NCBI RefSeq assembly: GCF_036885195.1
Contig: NZ_CP133656.1
Location: 2,294,001-2,358,000, forward strand
Length of the DNA: 64,000 nt
Origin: Pectobacterium cacticida
GTDB taxonomy: Bacteria > Pseudomonadota > Gammaproteobacteria > Enterobacterales > Enterobacteriaceae
Direction: 5' to 3'
The notes under the pieces were generated by a model, which was not told the DNA's origin, did not search any database, and saw only the letters and a program-made list of their open reading frames with translations. Shown here piece after piece: positions 53,220-63,094 of the stretch. The position numbers and the translations under genes were made by a program. How positions within the stretch are numbered: position 1 is the stretch's first letter; every line of letters starts with the position of its first letter.

Positions 53220-53246
53220 GTATCGGCCCGCATTCCAGAAGCTTTA
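53220..53246 (-). promoter_or_regulatory. Sigma-28 promoter of the fliC array
   Basis: On the minus strand TAAA-N15-GCCGATAC, one base from the FliA consensus TAAA-N15-GCCGATAA. It predicts a leader of about 60 nt before the first fliC. Confidence 0.88.
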
Positions 53247-53356
53247 ATTTTTTTACCCGAAATGAATTCGGGCTGTAAGAAAGGAATTATCCAAGTAAAA
53301 ACCGGCTGTCTTTTAGCTCGGGACCTTACGGATAAATACTAGCGTTGTTTTAGTAC

Positions 53357-53383
53357 TAAACTTGTTCTGACTATTGCCGATAA
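53357..53383 (+). promoter_or_regulatory. Sigma-28 promoter of fliD
   Basis: TAAA-N15-GCCGATAA: a perfect match to the FliA consensus, 56 bp before the fliD start. It is divergent from the fliC promoter, about 110 bp away. Confidence 0.92.
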
Positions 53384-53438
53384 TAATCGTTACTGATAGG
53401 TAATGGCGCAGATTTTTCTCTCTAAAAAGGATTCGTTA

Positions 53439-54827
53439 ATGGCAAGTATTTCCGCATTAGGCGCAGGTTCAGGTCTGGATTTAAGCTCACTCTTAACACA
53501 GCTAAGAACAGCTGAAAATCAGCGATTAGTCCCCATATCCACACAGCAAAAAAGTTATAAAGCACAGCTTACTGGCGTCAGCGCACTTAAAAGCGCCTTG
53601 GATAAGCTAAATACAGCGAACAATGCATTGGCGAAGTCTGAATCCTTTGGCGTTGTGACCGGATCTATTGACGGCATCACGAATACCAAAGTCTCCAGTA
53701 CCAATAAGGCGTTTACCGCGACCACCGGCAGCAAATCGGTTGCAGGCAGCTATAGCATTGAAGTGCTGCACCTCGCACAAGCCCATTCTATTACCTCTGA
53801 GGCCAAATCCAGCGCGACGGAAGCATTGAGCACAACAGATTCCACACTAACAATTGCGCAGACAAATGGTAAGTCACTGTCTATAGATATAAAGGGTGGG
53901 GAAACCAGCCTAAATGACGTTCGCGATGCGATTAACAAAGTAAATGGCGGTGTTACGGCTAGCGTCATCAAAGCAAAAGACAATGAATTTTATCTGATGT
54001 TAACGGCTAGGGATAGCGGTACTCAAGGCGAAATCACCTTGACTGACAGTAGCAACGTTTTAGGCCAGACAGAAGAAAAAGTTGCTGCACAAAACTCTGT
54101 TATCATGGCGAACGGAATAGAAATCGAGCGTCAAAGTAACACTATTGATGATGCATTTGAAGGTGTAACGCTGACATTACAGGCCAAAACGGAATCTGAC
54201 AAGCCCGAAACGTTAACTATCGATCAAGATATCTCTGGTATGAAGAATGCCGTCAAGGCATGGGTTGATGCCTATAATGCGCTGCAGGATACTATTGATA
54301 CACAAACTAAATATACCAAGGTCGAAGCAGGCGAAGAACAATCTACCACGAACGGTGCCCTCATTGGCGACTCAACGGTTCGTGGAATCCAAAACAAACT
54401 CAAATCCCAATTAACCACGGTCCAACATGACAGCGGTGAATTTAAGATTTTAGCTGACTTGGGTATTACACAAAATTTTAAAACAGGCAAACTCGAAATA
54501 GATAACACTAAACTCGATAAGGCACTGAAAGAAGAACCTGGTAAAGTGCAAGCTTTTTTCGTTGGTGATAATGATGAAACCGGTTTTGCCACTCAAACGC
54601 GCAGTTATCTGAAAGACGTTCTTGATACAGTTGATGGAACAATAAAGAATAAAGAAGATAGTATTAACAAAACGTTAAAATCATTGGATACTCAATATAC
54701 GCGTATTAGTAATGGCATTGAAGAAACGATTGCGCGTTATCAGAAACAGTTTGTCGATCTTGATAAAGCCATGTCCAATATGAACAGCACGATGTCAAGT
54801 CTATCCGGCATGCTTTCTAGTCTATAA
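53439..54827 (+). CDS. fliD: Flagellar cap protein FliD (HAP2)
   Basis: FliD forms the filament cap that guides flagellin folding at the tip. The chosen start at 53439 (MASISALGAGSGLDLSSLLTQLR) gives 462 aa; the frame opens 12 codons earlier. The N-terminal coiled-coil domain (to about 110), the central FliD domains and the C-terminal coiled coil (IARYQKQFVDLDKAMSNMNS) are all present. The end TMSSLSGMLSSL is typical. fliS follows after 26 bp in the same transcript. Confidence 0.96.
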   Translation: MASISALGAGSGLDLSSLLTQLRTAENQRLVPISTQQKSYKAQLTGVSALKSALDKLNTANNALAKSESFGVVTGSIDGITNTKVSSTNKAFTATTGSKSVAGSYSIEVLHLAQAHSITSEAKSSATEALSTTDSTLTIAQTNGKSLSIDIKGGETSLNDVRDAINKVNGGVTASVIKAKDNEFYLMLTARDSGTQGEITLTDSSNVLGQTEEKVAAQNSVIMANGIEIERQSNTIDDAFEGVTLTLQAKTESDKPETLTIDQDISGMKNAVKAWVDAYNALQDTIDTQTKYTKVEAGEEQSTTNGALIGDSTVRGIQNKLKSQLTTVQHDSGEFKILADLGITQNFKTGKLEIDNTKLDKALKEEPGKVQAFFVGDNDETGFATQTRSYLKDVLDTVDGTIKNKEDSINKTLKSLDTQYTRISNGIEETIARYQKQFVDLDKAMSNMNSTMSSLSGMLSSL

Positions 54828-54853
54828 CACTCTGATAAAAAACAGGTAACACG

Positions 54854-55264
54854 ATGTACAACATGAAAGGTAGCCAAGCCTATGCACAAATAGGTCTTGA
54901 AAGCAGCGTGATGAGCGCCAGCCCTCACCAACTTATTGTTATGCTTTTTGATGGCGCGCGCAGTGCCATGGTGCGTGCACGTATCTTAATAGAACAGGGC
55001 GATATTCCAGGGAAAGGTATGGCGCTGTCTAAGGCAATTAACATTATCAACAATGGGCTAAAAGCCGGGTTGGATCAAGAACGTGGCGGTGAACTGGTTG
55101 AGAACCTGTCTGCCTTGTACGACTACATGACGCAACGTTTGTTGATTGCCAACCTGCATAACGATGTAAAAGTAATAGAAGAAGTAGAAAGTTTACTGGA
55201 AAATATTGCCGGCGCTTGGCGACAGATTGGCCCTAATTACACCCCAGAGCAGGAAGTCCGTTAA
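54854..55264 (+). CDS. fliS: Flagellin export chaperone FliS
   Basis: FliS binds the C-terminus of flagellin in the cytoplasm and prevents early polymerisation. The 136-aa product has the family start (MYNMKGSQAYAQIGLESSVM) and the four-helix core (HQLIVMLFDGARSAMVRARI, LYDYMTQRLLIANLHND). Its stop overlaps the fliT start (ATGG in TTAATGG), so the two are translationally coupled. It must serve three almost identical FliC C-termini. Confidence 0.96.
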   Translation: MYNMKGSQAYAQIGLESSVMSASPHQLIVMLFDGARSAMVRARILIEQGDIPGKGMALSKAINIINNGLKAGLDQERGGELVENLSALYDYMTQRLLIANLHNDVKVIEEVESLLENIAGAWRQIGPNYTPEQEVR

Positions 55265-55632
55265 TGGCCACACCCCACCAGCTTCTTAAAGATTACCAAC
55301 AACTTTTGTCTCTGAGTCAAAAAATTCTTCATTTAGCAATGAGTGGGGAATGGGATGCATTGGTCGAGCATGAAATTACCTATGTCCAATCGGTAGAAAA
55401 GCTAACTCAGACTCCCATTCCACCCAATATTGATAGTGTTATGAAATTACACTTTCGACAAATACTCAGTGAAATTCTAAGTAATGAGTCAAAAACAAAG
55501 GAACGGCTGCATAAGCGAATGGACGAACTGAGCGTACTGATGAGAAATCCTGTTGCTCAGCAAAACGTGAATAGCACCTATGGCGAATTTGCCGAACACC
55601 GCTTGCTTCCTGGCGATTTGAGTAACAGATAG
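55264..55632 (+). CDS. fliT: FliT, FliD chaperone and FlhDC anti-activator
   Basis: FliT escorts FliD to the export gate and, when free, inhibits FlhD4C2. The 122-aa helical protein begins MATPHQLLKDYQQLLSLSQK and ends in a polar tail (YGEFAEHRLLPGDLSNR). Similarity lies mainly in helix 1 (MLHLAMSGEWDALVEHE-like) and the length. FliT proteins are poorly conserved, but the position after fliS settles the identity. The next 188 bp up to fliE hold nothing recognisable. Confidence 0.88.
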   Translation: MATPHQLLKDYQQLLSLSQKILHLAMSGEWDALVEHEITYVQSVEKLTQTPIPPNIDSVMKLHFRQILSEILSNESKTKERLHKRMDELSVLMRNPVAQQNVNSTYGEFAEHRLLPGDLSNR

Positions 55633-55820
55633 TATCTTAATCAACGCCATCCATGCTTGGCTGTTCGTACAAAAGTTTGGACATGGCTAGCTATAGTATA
55701 TATACCGTCGCGTCATCCCTGTTAAGTCAACTATCCGATGCTTAACCCGCCCACAATTGAAACTTTACACTATTGCAGTTTCATTCGGTATGAACAACGC
55801 GACCGTATCCCTGCCTAAAA

Positions 55821-56135
55821 TCACACCGACATATTCATCACTTCCTGATACGCCGACACCAGTTTGTTGCGCACCTGAATGCCCATTTGCATGCTGATGG
55901 AGGATTTTTGCAGATCGACCATCACATCATTCAAGGCGACGCCTGGCACCCCCAACGTGAATTTCTCCGCCTGCGTGCGAGCGGCCTGTTGCGTCGAGCT
56001 GATCTTGTCGATCGCGGATCGCAATTCGCTGGCAAACCCCGGCTCCACCGCGGGTCTGGCGATCGGCGTACCCGCGGCCTGCAAGGCTTTAACCTGCATT
56101 TGCTGTAAAACGCTATCAATACCTTGAACCGACAT
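55821..56135 (-). CDS. fliE: Flagellar hook-basal body protein FliE
   Basis: FliE links the MS ring to the proximal rod. The start at 56135 (MSVQGIDSVLQQMQVKALQ) gives 104 aa, the family length, and has a GAGAGA site upstream. The C-terminal half (GVALNDVMVDLQKSSISMQM, QVRNKLVSAYQEVMNMSV) is strongly conserved. It is divergent from fliF, as in Salmonella; the 256-bp gap should hold FlhDC-dependent promoters for both, but I could not assign an FlhDC box with confidence. Confidence 0.96.
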   Translation of the reverse strand: MSVQGIDSVLQQMQVKALQAAGTPIARPAVEPGFASELRSAIDKISSTQQAARTQAEKFTLGVPGVALNDVMVDLQKSSISMQMGIQVRNKLVSAYQEVMNMSV

Positions 56136-56391
56136 AATCTCTCTCACCTGTGCTGTTTGGGTTTTATACACATTTATGACAGCGATACCCTAACACAATA
56201 CATTTAGTCTAAATGGCGTAATTAACGTTAAAAATGCCACCTTATCGGCGCATCAATTTTTCCTTTACGGAAAATAATGGCATGCCGATAAATGCAGGCG
56301 ACATGTTTTTTTGATTTGCGCAATCAGGGAGTTCTGTTTTGTCACGTAACAACATTAAGTTTATTGTTCAACAACCAAGCAGAGATCGAGT

Positions 56392-58104
56392 ATGAACGCC
56401 TCATTAGCCGGTGCCGCTGGCGGTAAAAATAGCGTTGGCGAAATACTCAACCGGATACGCGCCAATCCGAAGATCCCGCTATTAATCGCCGCCGCCGCCG
56501 CTATCGCCATCGTCGTGGCGTTAGTTTTGTGGGCAAAAGGCCCCGATTACCGGGTGCTGTATAGCAATATCAATGACCGCGACGGCGGTGAAATCGTCAG
56601 CGAATTAACCAAACTGAATATTCCTTATCGCTTTGCGGAAAACGGCGGCGCGATATTGATTCCCGCCGAAAATGTCTATGAGACACGTCTCCGTCTCGCT
56701 CAGTTAGGGTTGCCGAAAGGTGGTGCCGTTGGCTTTGAATTGCTCGATAAGGAAAAGTTTGGCATCAGTCAATTCAGTGAGCAGATTAATTATCAGCGCG
56801 CACTGGAAGGCGAACTGTCCAGAACGATCGAAACACTTGGCCCGGTTCAGCAAGCGCGAGTCCATCTGGCCATCCCCAAACCATCGCTGTTTGTGCGTGA
56901 GCAGAAAGCTCCCTCTTCTTCCGTCACATTGACGTTACAACCGGGGCGGGCGCTAGATGATGGCCAAATTAATGCCATCGTTTATATGGTTTCCAGTAGC
57001 GTCGCTGGGCTGCCGCCGGATAATGTGACCGTCGTCGATCAGACCGGACGCCTGTTAACTCAGGCTGGTGGCAGCGGTCGTGATTTGAATGCGGCGCAGT
57101 TGAAGTATAGCAACGAGCTAGAGGCGATGTACCAACGCCGCATTGAGTCGATTATCGTGCCGATGGTCGGTGCTGGTAACGTTCATGCTCAGGTCACCGC
57201 ACAGATTGATTTTTCTGCTCGTGAACAAACGGACGAGCAGTATCAACCGAACCAGCCGCCAGACAAGGCGGCCATTCGTTCTCAGCAGACTAGCCAAAGT
57301 GAGCAAAGAGGCGGCCCAAATGTAGGTGGTGTCCCAGGTGCGTTGTCTAATCAGCCTGCACCTGCGCCTACCGCGCCTATTGCTACGCCCCCCAACAACG
57401 CAAACAATAACGCGAATGCCAATCAGGCTGGTCAGCAAAACGCAAACAATGCGGCGACGGGAACGCAAGCCAATGCAGCTATCCAAACGTCCAATATTCG
57501 TAATGATGCGACCACCAACTATGAAGTCGACAAGACGATTTTACATACCAAACATAGCACCGGTAATGTAAAGCGTTTGTCTGCCGCCATTATTGTTAAC
57601 TATCTGCCTTCCGGAGAAGATGGCGCGCCAATCGCCTTGACGGAAGCGCAGATCAATCAGATTGAAACGGTTGCACGCGAAGCCATGGGGTTTTCTGCCG
57701 AACGCGGTGATACCTTAAATGTCGTTAATACCCCGTTCGTAGAAAGTAGTAACGGCTCTGGCGAACTGCCCTTCTGGCAAACACCGACATTCTTTGACCT
57801 CCTGATGGAAGCGGGCCGTTGGCTGCTGGTCCTGATCGTCGCCTGGATCCTGTGGCGTAAACTGGTACGTCCGCAGTTGCAGAAACGGGCCGAATTGCAG
57901 GAAGCCGCACAGGCGGCAGCGTTGGCTAAAAGTGCAGATAAGGATGTGGTGGTTAACCTCAGTAGTTCGGAAGCCGAACTGCAACAGAAATCACAGCAGC
58001 GCGTCAACGCAGAAATGCAAAGTAACCGCATACGTGAACTGGCAGAGAACGATCCGCGCGTCGTCGCGCTGGTCATTCGCCAATGGATGAGTAACGAATT
58101 ATGA
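56392..58104 (+). CDS. fliF: Flagellar MS-ring protein FliF
   Basis: FliF builds the membrane ring on which the motor and the export gate assemble. The 570-aa product has two membrane segments (about residues 27-46, IPLLIAAAAAIAIVVALVLW, and about 455-475, WLLVLIVAWILW). Between them lie the ring-building motifs (FSEQINYQRALEGELSRTI, VHLAIPKPSLFVREQKAPS) and a low-complexity Asn/Ala/Gln-rich insert at about 310-365. The C-terminus (ALVIRQWMSNEL) is the FliG-binding part. It overlaps fliG by 4 bp. Confidence 0.97.
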   Translation: MNASLAGAAGGKNSVGEILNRIRANPKIPLLIAAAAAIAIVVALVLWAKGPDYRVLYSNINDRDGGEIVSELTKLNIPYRFAENGGAILIPAENVYETRLRLAQLGLPKGGAVGFELLDKEKFGISQFSEQINYQRALEGELSRTIETLGPVQQARVHLAIPKPSLFVREQKAPSSSVTLTLQPGRALDDGQINAIVYMVSSSVAGLPPDNVTVVDQTGRLLTQAGGSGRDLNAAQLKYSNELEAMYQRRIESIIVPMVGAGNVHAQVTAQIDFSAREQTDEQYQPNQPPDKAAIRSQQTSQSEQRGGPNVGGVPGALSNQPAPAPTAPIATPPNNANNNANANQAGQQNANNAATGTQANAAIQTSNIRNDATTNYEVDKTILHTKHSTGNVKRLSAAIIVNYLPSGEDGAPIALTEAQINQIETVAREAMGFSAERGDTLNVVNTPFVESSNGSGELPFWQTPTFFDLLMEAGRWLLVLIVAWILWRKLVRPQLQKRAELQEAAQAAALAKSADKDVVVNLSSSEAELQQKSQQRVNAEMQSNRIRELAENDPRVVALVIRQWMSNEL

Positions 58105-59093
58105 GTCTAACGGGAACGGAAAAAAGCGCTATCTTATTGATGACCATCGGCGAAGATCGCGCGGCCGAAGTATTTACTCACCTTTCAACGAAAGAAGTGC
58201 AACACCTCAGTTCAGCCATGGCGAACATGCGGCAGGTTTCGCAGCAGCAGTTGCTCGAAATTCTCAAAGAATTTGAGACCGACGCTGAGCAATATGCTGC
58301 ACTGAGCGTGAATGCCAGCGATTACCTTCGTTCCGTACTGATCAAAGCGCTGGGTGAAGAGCGAGCCTCTAGCCTGTTAGAAGATATTTTCGAAAGCCGA
58401 GATTCGACGAGTGGTATGGAAACCCTCAACTTTATGGAGCCACAGGTCGCCGCAGACCTTATCCGCGATGAGCATCCGCAAATTATCGCCACCATTTTGG
58501 TGCATTTGAAACGCGCTCAGGCCGCTGATATTTTAGCGCTGTTTGACGAGCGCCTACGCAATGATGTGATGCTGCGTATCGCCACTTTCGGCGGTGTCCA
58601 GCCTTCCGCTCTGGCGGAGTTGACCGAAGTGTTGAATGGATTGCTGGATGGACAGAATCTCAAACGCAGCAAGATGGGTGGGGTACGTACTGCCGCCGAG
58701 ATTATCAACCTGATGAAAACGCAGCAGGAAGAAGCGGTTATCGACGCTGTGCGTGAGTTCGATGGCGAACTGGCACAGAAAATTATCGACGAGATGTTCC
58801 TGTTCGAAAATCTGGTGGACGTGGACGATCGCAGTATTCAACGTCTGCTGCAAGAAGTCGAATCCGAGTCGTTGCTGTTGGCATTGAAAGGCGCCGACGA
58901 ACCGTTGCGCGAGAAATTCCTGCGCAATATGTCGCAGCGTGCGGCAGAGATTCTGCGTGATGACCTCGCGACGCGCGGCCCGGTTCGTATGTCGCAGGTC
59001 GAAAACGAACAGAAAGCCATTCTGCTTATTGTCCGTCGCCTGGCCGACAGCGGCGAAATGATTATCGGTGGCGGCGAGGATGCTTATGTCTAA
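58101..59093 (+). CDS. fliG: Flagellar motor switch protein FliG
   Basis: FliG couples the rotor to the MotA stator and, with FliM and FliN, sets the direction of rotation. The 330-aa product has the N-terminal FliF-binding domain, the EHPQ motif (IRDEHPQIIATILVHL, about residue 125), and the C-terminal charged helix that contacts MotA (LLLALKGADEPLREKFLRNM). The tail is GEDAYV. The start overlaps the fliF stop and the end overlaps the fliH start, so translation is coupled. Confidence 0.97.
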   Translation: MSLTGTEKSAILLMTIGEDRAAEVFTHLSTKEVQHLSSAMANMRQVSQQQLLEILKEFETDAEQYAALSVNASDYLRSVLIKALGEERASSLLEDIFESRDSTSGMETLNFMEPQVAADLIRDEHPQIIATILVHLKRAQAADILALFDERLRNDVMLRIATFGGVQPSALAELTEVLNGLLDGQNLKRSKMGGVRTAAEIINLMKTQQEEAVIDAVREFDGELAQKIIDEMFLFENLVDVDDRSIQRLLQEVESESLLLALKGADEPLREKFLRNMSQRAAEILRDDLATRGPVRMSQVENEQKAILLIVRRLADSGEMIIGGGEDAYV

Positions 59094-59817
59094 TGCCCCC
59101 AACGAGCTGGCCTGGCAACCCTGGAAGCTTAACGATCTGGCAGAGCCCATTTCTGCACCCGCGGCCCCCGCCTCTCAGACTGAGGATGGGGATGAGGCGG
59201 TAGAGCACACGATTCCCCATGTTAGCGAAGCGAACGTGCTTCCTTCGCCAGAGGATGAGTTGGCCGCTTTACGTGAAGCGGCGCTTCAGCAGGCCAGAGA
59301 AGCCGGTTTTGCCCAAGGGCACCAACAAGGCTATGACGCCGGATATCAGGAAGGGTTAGCCAAGGGGCAGCAGCAAGGTCGGCAAGAGGGTCTACAGCAA
59401 CAGCAGCCGCTTACTGAACAGATGCAACAGATGGTCAGCGAATTTCAGCAGACATTAGATGCGCTTGACAGCGTGATCCCGGCTCGCCTGATGCAGCTCG
59501 CGTTAACCGCCGCCAAGCAGATCCTCGGGCAGCCGCCCGTATGCGATGGCAATGCGCTTCTTGCTCAGATACAGCAATTGATTCAGCAGGAGCCGATGTT
59601 TTCGGGTAAAACACAATTGCGCGTTCATCCTGACGATCTGGAGCGGGTCGAACACTATTTAGGGCCGACGCTCAGCCTACACGGTTGGCGATTACTCGCC
59701 GATAGCCAACTTCATCCTGGCGGTTGTAAAGTCAGTGCGGAAGAAGGCGATCTGGATGCCAGCCTGGCGACACGTTGGCATGAGCTTTGCCGCCTAGCCG
59801 CGCCGGGAGAATTATGA
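59086..59817 (+). CDS. fliH: FliH, regulator of the flagellar export ATPase
   Basis: FliH dimers bind FliI and bring it to the export gate. Three candidate starts lie close together; I chose ATG 59086 (MSNAPNELAWQPWKLNDL) because it aligns with E. coli (MSDNLPWKTWTPDDL), giving 243 aa. Residues 85-125 carry GxxxG-type repeats (GFAQGHQQGYDAGYQEGLAKG, read in two parts), which are typical of FliH. The C-terminal domain (about 130-240) resembles V-ATPase subunit E. It overlaps both fliG and fliI. Confidence 0.94.
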   Translation: MSNAPNELAWQPWKLNDLAEPISAPAAPASQTEDGDEAVEHTIPHVSEANVLPSPEDELAALREAALQQAREAGFAQGHQQGYDAGYQEGLAKGQQQGRQEGLQQQQPLTEQMQQMVSEFQQTLDALDSVIPARLMQLALTAAKQILGQPPVCDGNALLAQIQQLIQQEPMFSGKTQLRVHPDDLERVEHYLGPTLSLHGWRLLADSQLHPGGCKVSAEEGDLDASLATRWHELCRLAAPGEL

Positions 59818-61187
59818 TGACCGCACGCCTCGGCCGCTGGCTTTCTTCTCTCGACGCCGTTGAGCAGCGGATTGGCGACACGCCGTCGGTGCGCCGTTAT
59901 GGCCGCCTGACCCGGGCAACGGGCTTGGTATTAGAAGCGACGGGGTTACATATGCCCTTAGGCGCCACCTGTCTTATCGAACGCCAAACCGGGGCTCAGG
60001 TTGAGGAAGTGGAAAGTGAAGTGGTCGGGTTTAACGGACAAAAACTCTTTCTCATGCCGCTGGAAGATGTTGAAGGTATTACCCCCGGTGCCCGTGTTTA
60101 TGCCCGGGCGGGCCAGGACAGTAGTAGTCATGGCAAACAATTGCCCTTAGGCCCAGAGCTGCTTGGCCGCGTATTGGATGGCAGCGCCAAGCCGCTGGAT
60201 GGTCTGCCTGCGCCGGATACCGGCTATCGCGCGCCGCTGATCACACCGCCGATTAACCCCTTGCAAAGAACGCCTATCGACAGTGTGCTGGATGTGGGGG
60301 TCCGTGCAATCAATGCCCTACTCACGGTGGGACGCGGGCAACGAATGGGGCTATTCGCGGGTTCTGGCGTAGGGAAAAGTGTGCTATTGGGAATGATGGC
60401 GCGTTATACTCAAGCTGACATTATTGTTGTCGGTCTGATCGGCGAGCGTGGGCGAGAAGTCAAAGATTTTATTGAAAATATCCTGGGTACTGAAGGGCGC
60501 GCTCGCGCCGTGGTGATCGCCGCGCCAGCAGATGTTTCACCCTTGTTGAGGATGCAGGGTGCGGCTTATGCCACGCGCATTGCTGAAGATTTTCGCGATC
60601 GCGGGCAACATGTCTTACTCATCATGGATTCGCTCACGCGTTATGCGATGGCTCAACGTGAAATCGCGCTAGCGATTGGCGAACCGCCTGCGACTAAAGG
60701 GTATCCACCTTCTGTCTTTGCTAAATTGCCTGCATTGGTAGAACGCGCAGGAAATGGCATTCATGGCGGAGGATCGGTCACCGCCTTTTATACTGTACTG
60801 ACAGAGGGCGACGACCAGCAGGATCCGATAGCCGATTCCGCGCGTGCCATTCTGGATGGGCATATTGTATTGTCTCGACAGTTGGCCGAGTCAGGACATT
60901 ATCCTGCCATCGATATTGAAGCATCGATTAGTCGTGCAATGACAGCGCTGATAGATGAAGGCCATTATGCTTCCGTCAGGCAATTTAAACAGTTGTTATC
61001 CAGTTACCAACGAAATCGTGATTTAGTCAGTGTGGGGGCTTATGCCGCCGGTAGCGATCCTATGCTTGATAGAGCCATCCAGCTTTATCCGCAGTTGGAA
61101 GCGTTCTTGCAGCAGGGTATGTTTGAACAAAGTACTTATGAGGAATCCTGCCAGGCATTGCATGCTATTTTCCCTCGTAGCGAGTAG
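59814..61187 (+). CDS. fliI: Flagellum-specific ATPase FliI
   Basis: FliI is the hexameric ATPase of the flagellar type III export apparatus, related to the F1 beta subunit. From the ATG at 59814 (MMTARLGRWLSSLD) the product is 457 aa. Walker A is FAGSGVGKSVLLG (about residues 180-192), Walker B is HVLLIMDSLTRYAMAQRE (about 262-279), and the catalytic Glu lies in LIGERGREVKDFIE. The ATG overlaps the fliH stop. An alternative ATG follows directly at 59817. Confidence 0.97.
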   Translation: MMTARLGRWLSSLDAVEQRIGDTPSVRRYGRLTRATGLVLEATGLHMPLGATCLIERQTGAQVEEVESEVVGFNGQKLFLMPLEDVEGITPGARVYARAGQDSSSHGKQLPLGPELLGRVLDGSAKPLDGLPAPDTGYRAPLITPPINPLQRTPIDSVLDVGVRAINALLTVGRGQRMGLFAGSGVGKSVLLGMMARYTQADIIVVGLIGERGREVKDFIENILGTEGRARAVVIAAPADVSPLLRMQGAAYATRIAEDFRDRGQHVLLIMDSLTRYAMAQREIALAIGEPPATKGYPPSVFAKLPALVERAGNGIHGGGSVTAFYTVLTEGDDQQDPIADSARAILDGHIVLSRQLAESGHYPAIDIEASISRAMTALIDEGHYASVRQFKQLLSSYQRNRDLVSVGAYAAGSDPMLDRAIQLYPQLEAFLQQGMFEQSTYEESCQALHAIFPRSE

Positions 61188-61195
61188 GAGAGCCG

Positions 61196-61642
61196 ATGAA
61201 AGTTCCATCACCGCTGGTTACACTACGCGAACTGGCGCAGAAAGAGGTTGAGAAAGCCGCAGGTCAGCTAGGACAAGTGCGCCAGGCGCATCAGCAGGCA
61301 GAACAGCAGCTCAATATGTTGTTAAGCTACCAGGATGACTATCGGCAAAAATTGAATTCGACGATGTCGGTTGGTATGGCGAATAATAGCTGGCAAAATT
61401 ATCAGCAGTTCATCCGAACGCTGGACAATGCCATTGCACAGCATAGGCATCAGCTTTTACAGTGGACATCGCGTTTGGACTTAGCCATGAAAACCTGGCG
61501 GGAAAAACAGCAGCGTTTGAATGCATTTGAAAAACTGCAAGATCGCGAACTGACGAGGCAACTCGCCAGAGAAAATAAAATAGAACAAAAGCAAATGGAT
61601 GAATTTGCCCAACGGGCCTCACAGAGGAAAGCAGAATTATGA
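61196..61642 (+). CDS. fliJ: Flagellar export chaperone FliJ
   Basis: FliJ is the coiled-coil stalk of the FliH-FliI-FliJ complex and links ATPase to FlhA. The 148-aa product is almost wholly helical with heptad-like repeats (LAQKEVEKAAGQLGQVRQAH, REKQQRLNAFEKLQDRELTR). It starts MKVPSPLVTLREL, 8 bp after fliI, with GGAGAG as ribosome-binding site. It overlaps fliK by 4 bp. Confidence 0.95.
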   Translation: MKVPSPLVTLRELAQKEVEKAAGQLGQVRQAHQQAEQQLNMLLSYQDDYRQKLNSTMSVGMANNSWQNYQQFIRTLDNAIAQHRHQLLQWTSRLDLAMKTWREKQQRLNAFEKLQDRELTRQLARENKIEQKQMDEFAQRASQRKAEL

Positions 61643-62940
61643 ATCTGTCCACATCACCCCTAACTGCCGTAGTTAGCGATACGAGCAGTTCTTCTGCTTC
61701 CCCCTTGTTACAAGGCGAGTTGCCGAAAGATTTTGTCGATCTGTTGAGTAAACGTTTATCGCAAGTTGCCGATGATGCCTCAGGGAAAAAAACCTTTGAT
61801 AAAGTTGAGGGAGAAGCCCTGCTACGCGCGTTGGGCAAAGATGGCGCCTCACTGAGTCAAGACGATCTCACTGCCCTGCTCTCTTCATTTAGCGCATTAA
61901 CTGAAGCCGTTATTTCTCAGGGTGAACCAAACCCTGAAATTGCAACATCGGCATCGTTAAAAGGTCTGGATAAAAAAGAGAGCGACGAGACGGTTGACGA
62001 TACCATAGCAATGCAGGCGTTGCTGGCTATGTTGCAGACAACACCGCTTGCGCGCCCTTCTGGCGCTGAACATTACGTTGCGCCAACCGCCAGTACCACC
62101 AGCCTAATGACTCTGGAGCGTACTGATACTTCGCGCACAAATGAAGCTCTCTCATCGGTACGCCTTCCCTTGGCTGAGAAAAGTAATCATGACTCTCTGG
62201 CTAGCCTGCTCGATACCAGAATCATGCCAGATAAAAACGCTGATACCTCACGCGATCTGCATTATGCTGCCAAACAGCCTCCATTGAACGCGGCAGCGTC
62301 TGTCGATGAAGCGGTGAAATTCACGTCTACCCTCCCGCATTCGCTTACTGGCGATCGCCATGCGCTTGAATCTATCGCTGCCTTAAGTAGCGGTGCGTCT
62401 CAAACCGCACCATCGGCGGTGCAGGCGATGCACGTTCAGCCGGCGTCCGTGGGGAGCTCCGCTCCCCTACCTCAGCCTGTCAACGCTCAGTTAAATGCAC
62501 CGTTTGGTTCACCGCAATGGCAAGATGCGCTGGGTCAGCAGATAATCATGTTCAGTCGGCATGGGCAACAAACCGTAGAGCTGCGACTGAATCCTCAGGA
62601 ATTGGGGGCGCTACATATTAGTCTGAAGATGGATGATAATCAGGCGCAAATCCATCTGGCTTCAGCAAATAGCCAGGTTCGCTCGGCGTTAGAAGCCGCG
62701 CTGCCTCACCTGCGCCATGCAATGGCCGAAAGCGGCATTAACCTGGGTCAGAGCAGCGTTGGGAGCGAGTCCTCAGCCTGGCAGCAGCAGATGACAAATA
62801 ATAATAACAGCGATGGCCGCCATTCCTCTTACCAACAGCAATTTGGCCCTGCGGCGGAAAGCCCTGGTGAGTTATTGGATATACCAGAACCGTTAAGAGC
62901 AATGACATCGTCGGTAAACGGCGTTGATATCTTTGCCTGA
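61639..62940 (+). CDS. fliK: Flagellar hook-length control protein FliK
   Basis: FliK measures hook length and switches the export apparatus from hook to filament substrates. The 433-aa product has a long, low-complexity Ser/Ala/Thr-rich N-terminal ruler (about 1-270) and the conserved C-terminal switch domain (about 285-370: WQDALGQQIIMFSRHGQQTV, LRLNPQELGALHISLKMDD). The tail is polar and Gln/Asn-rich. The overlap with fliJ and the 154-bp gap to fliL mark the end of the fliF operon. Confidence 0.95.
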   Translation: MNLSTSPLTAVVSDTSSSSASPLLQGELPKDFVDLLSKRLSQVADDASGKKTFDKVEGEALLRALGKDGASLSQDDLTALLSSFSALTEAVISQGEPNPEIATSASLKGLDKKESDETVDDTIAMQALLAMLQTTPLARPSGAEHYVAPTASTTSLMTLERTDTSRTNEALSSVRLPLAEKSNHDSLASLLDTRIMPDKNADTSRDLHYAAKQPPLNAAASVDEAVKFTSTLPHSLTGDRHALESIAALSSGASQTAPSAVQAMHVQPASVGSSAPLPQPVNAQLNAPFGSPQWQDALGQQIIMFSRHGQQTVELRLNPQELGALHISLKMDDNQAQIHLASANSQVRSALEAALPHLRHAMAESGINLGQSSVGSESSAWQQQMTNNNNSDGRHSSYQQQFGPAAESPGELLDIPEPLRAMTSSVNGVDIFA

Positions 62941-63094
62941 TAGTAAAGTAAACGAATAAGTTAACACGATTTTCTTCGCCTATTCTCTGTATTGAACATT
63001 GCGATAGGCAGGATAATCATCGACATTACGCATGTATTTATTATCGGTTTTTCTGGTAATAAATATCGATAAGTAACGGGAACTCTCTTTAGCT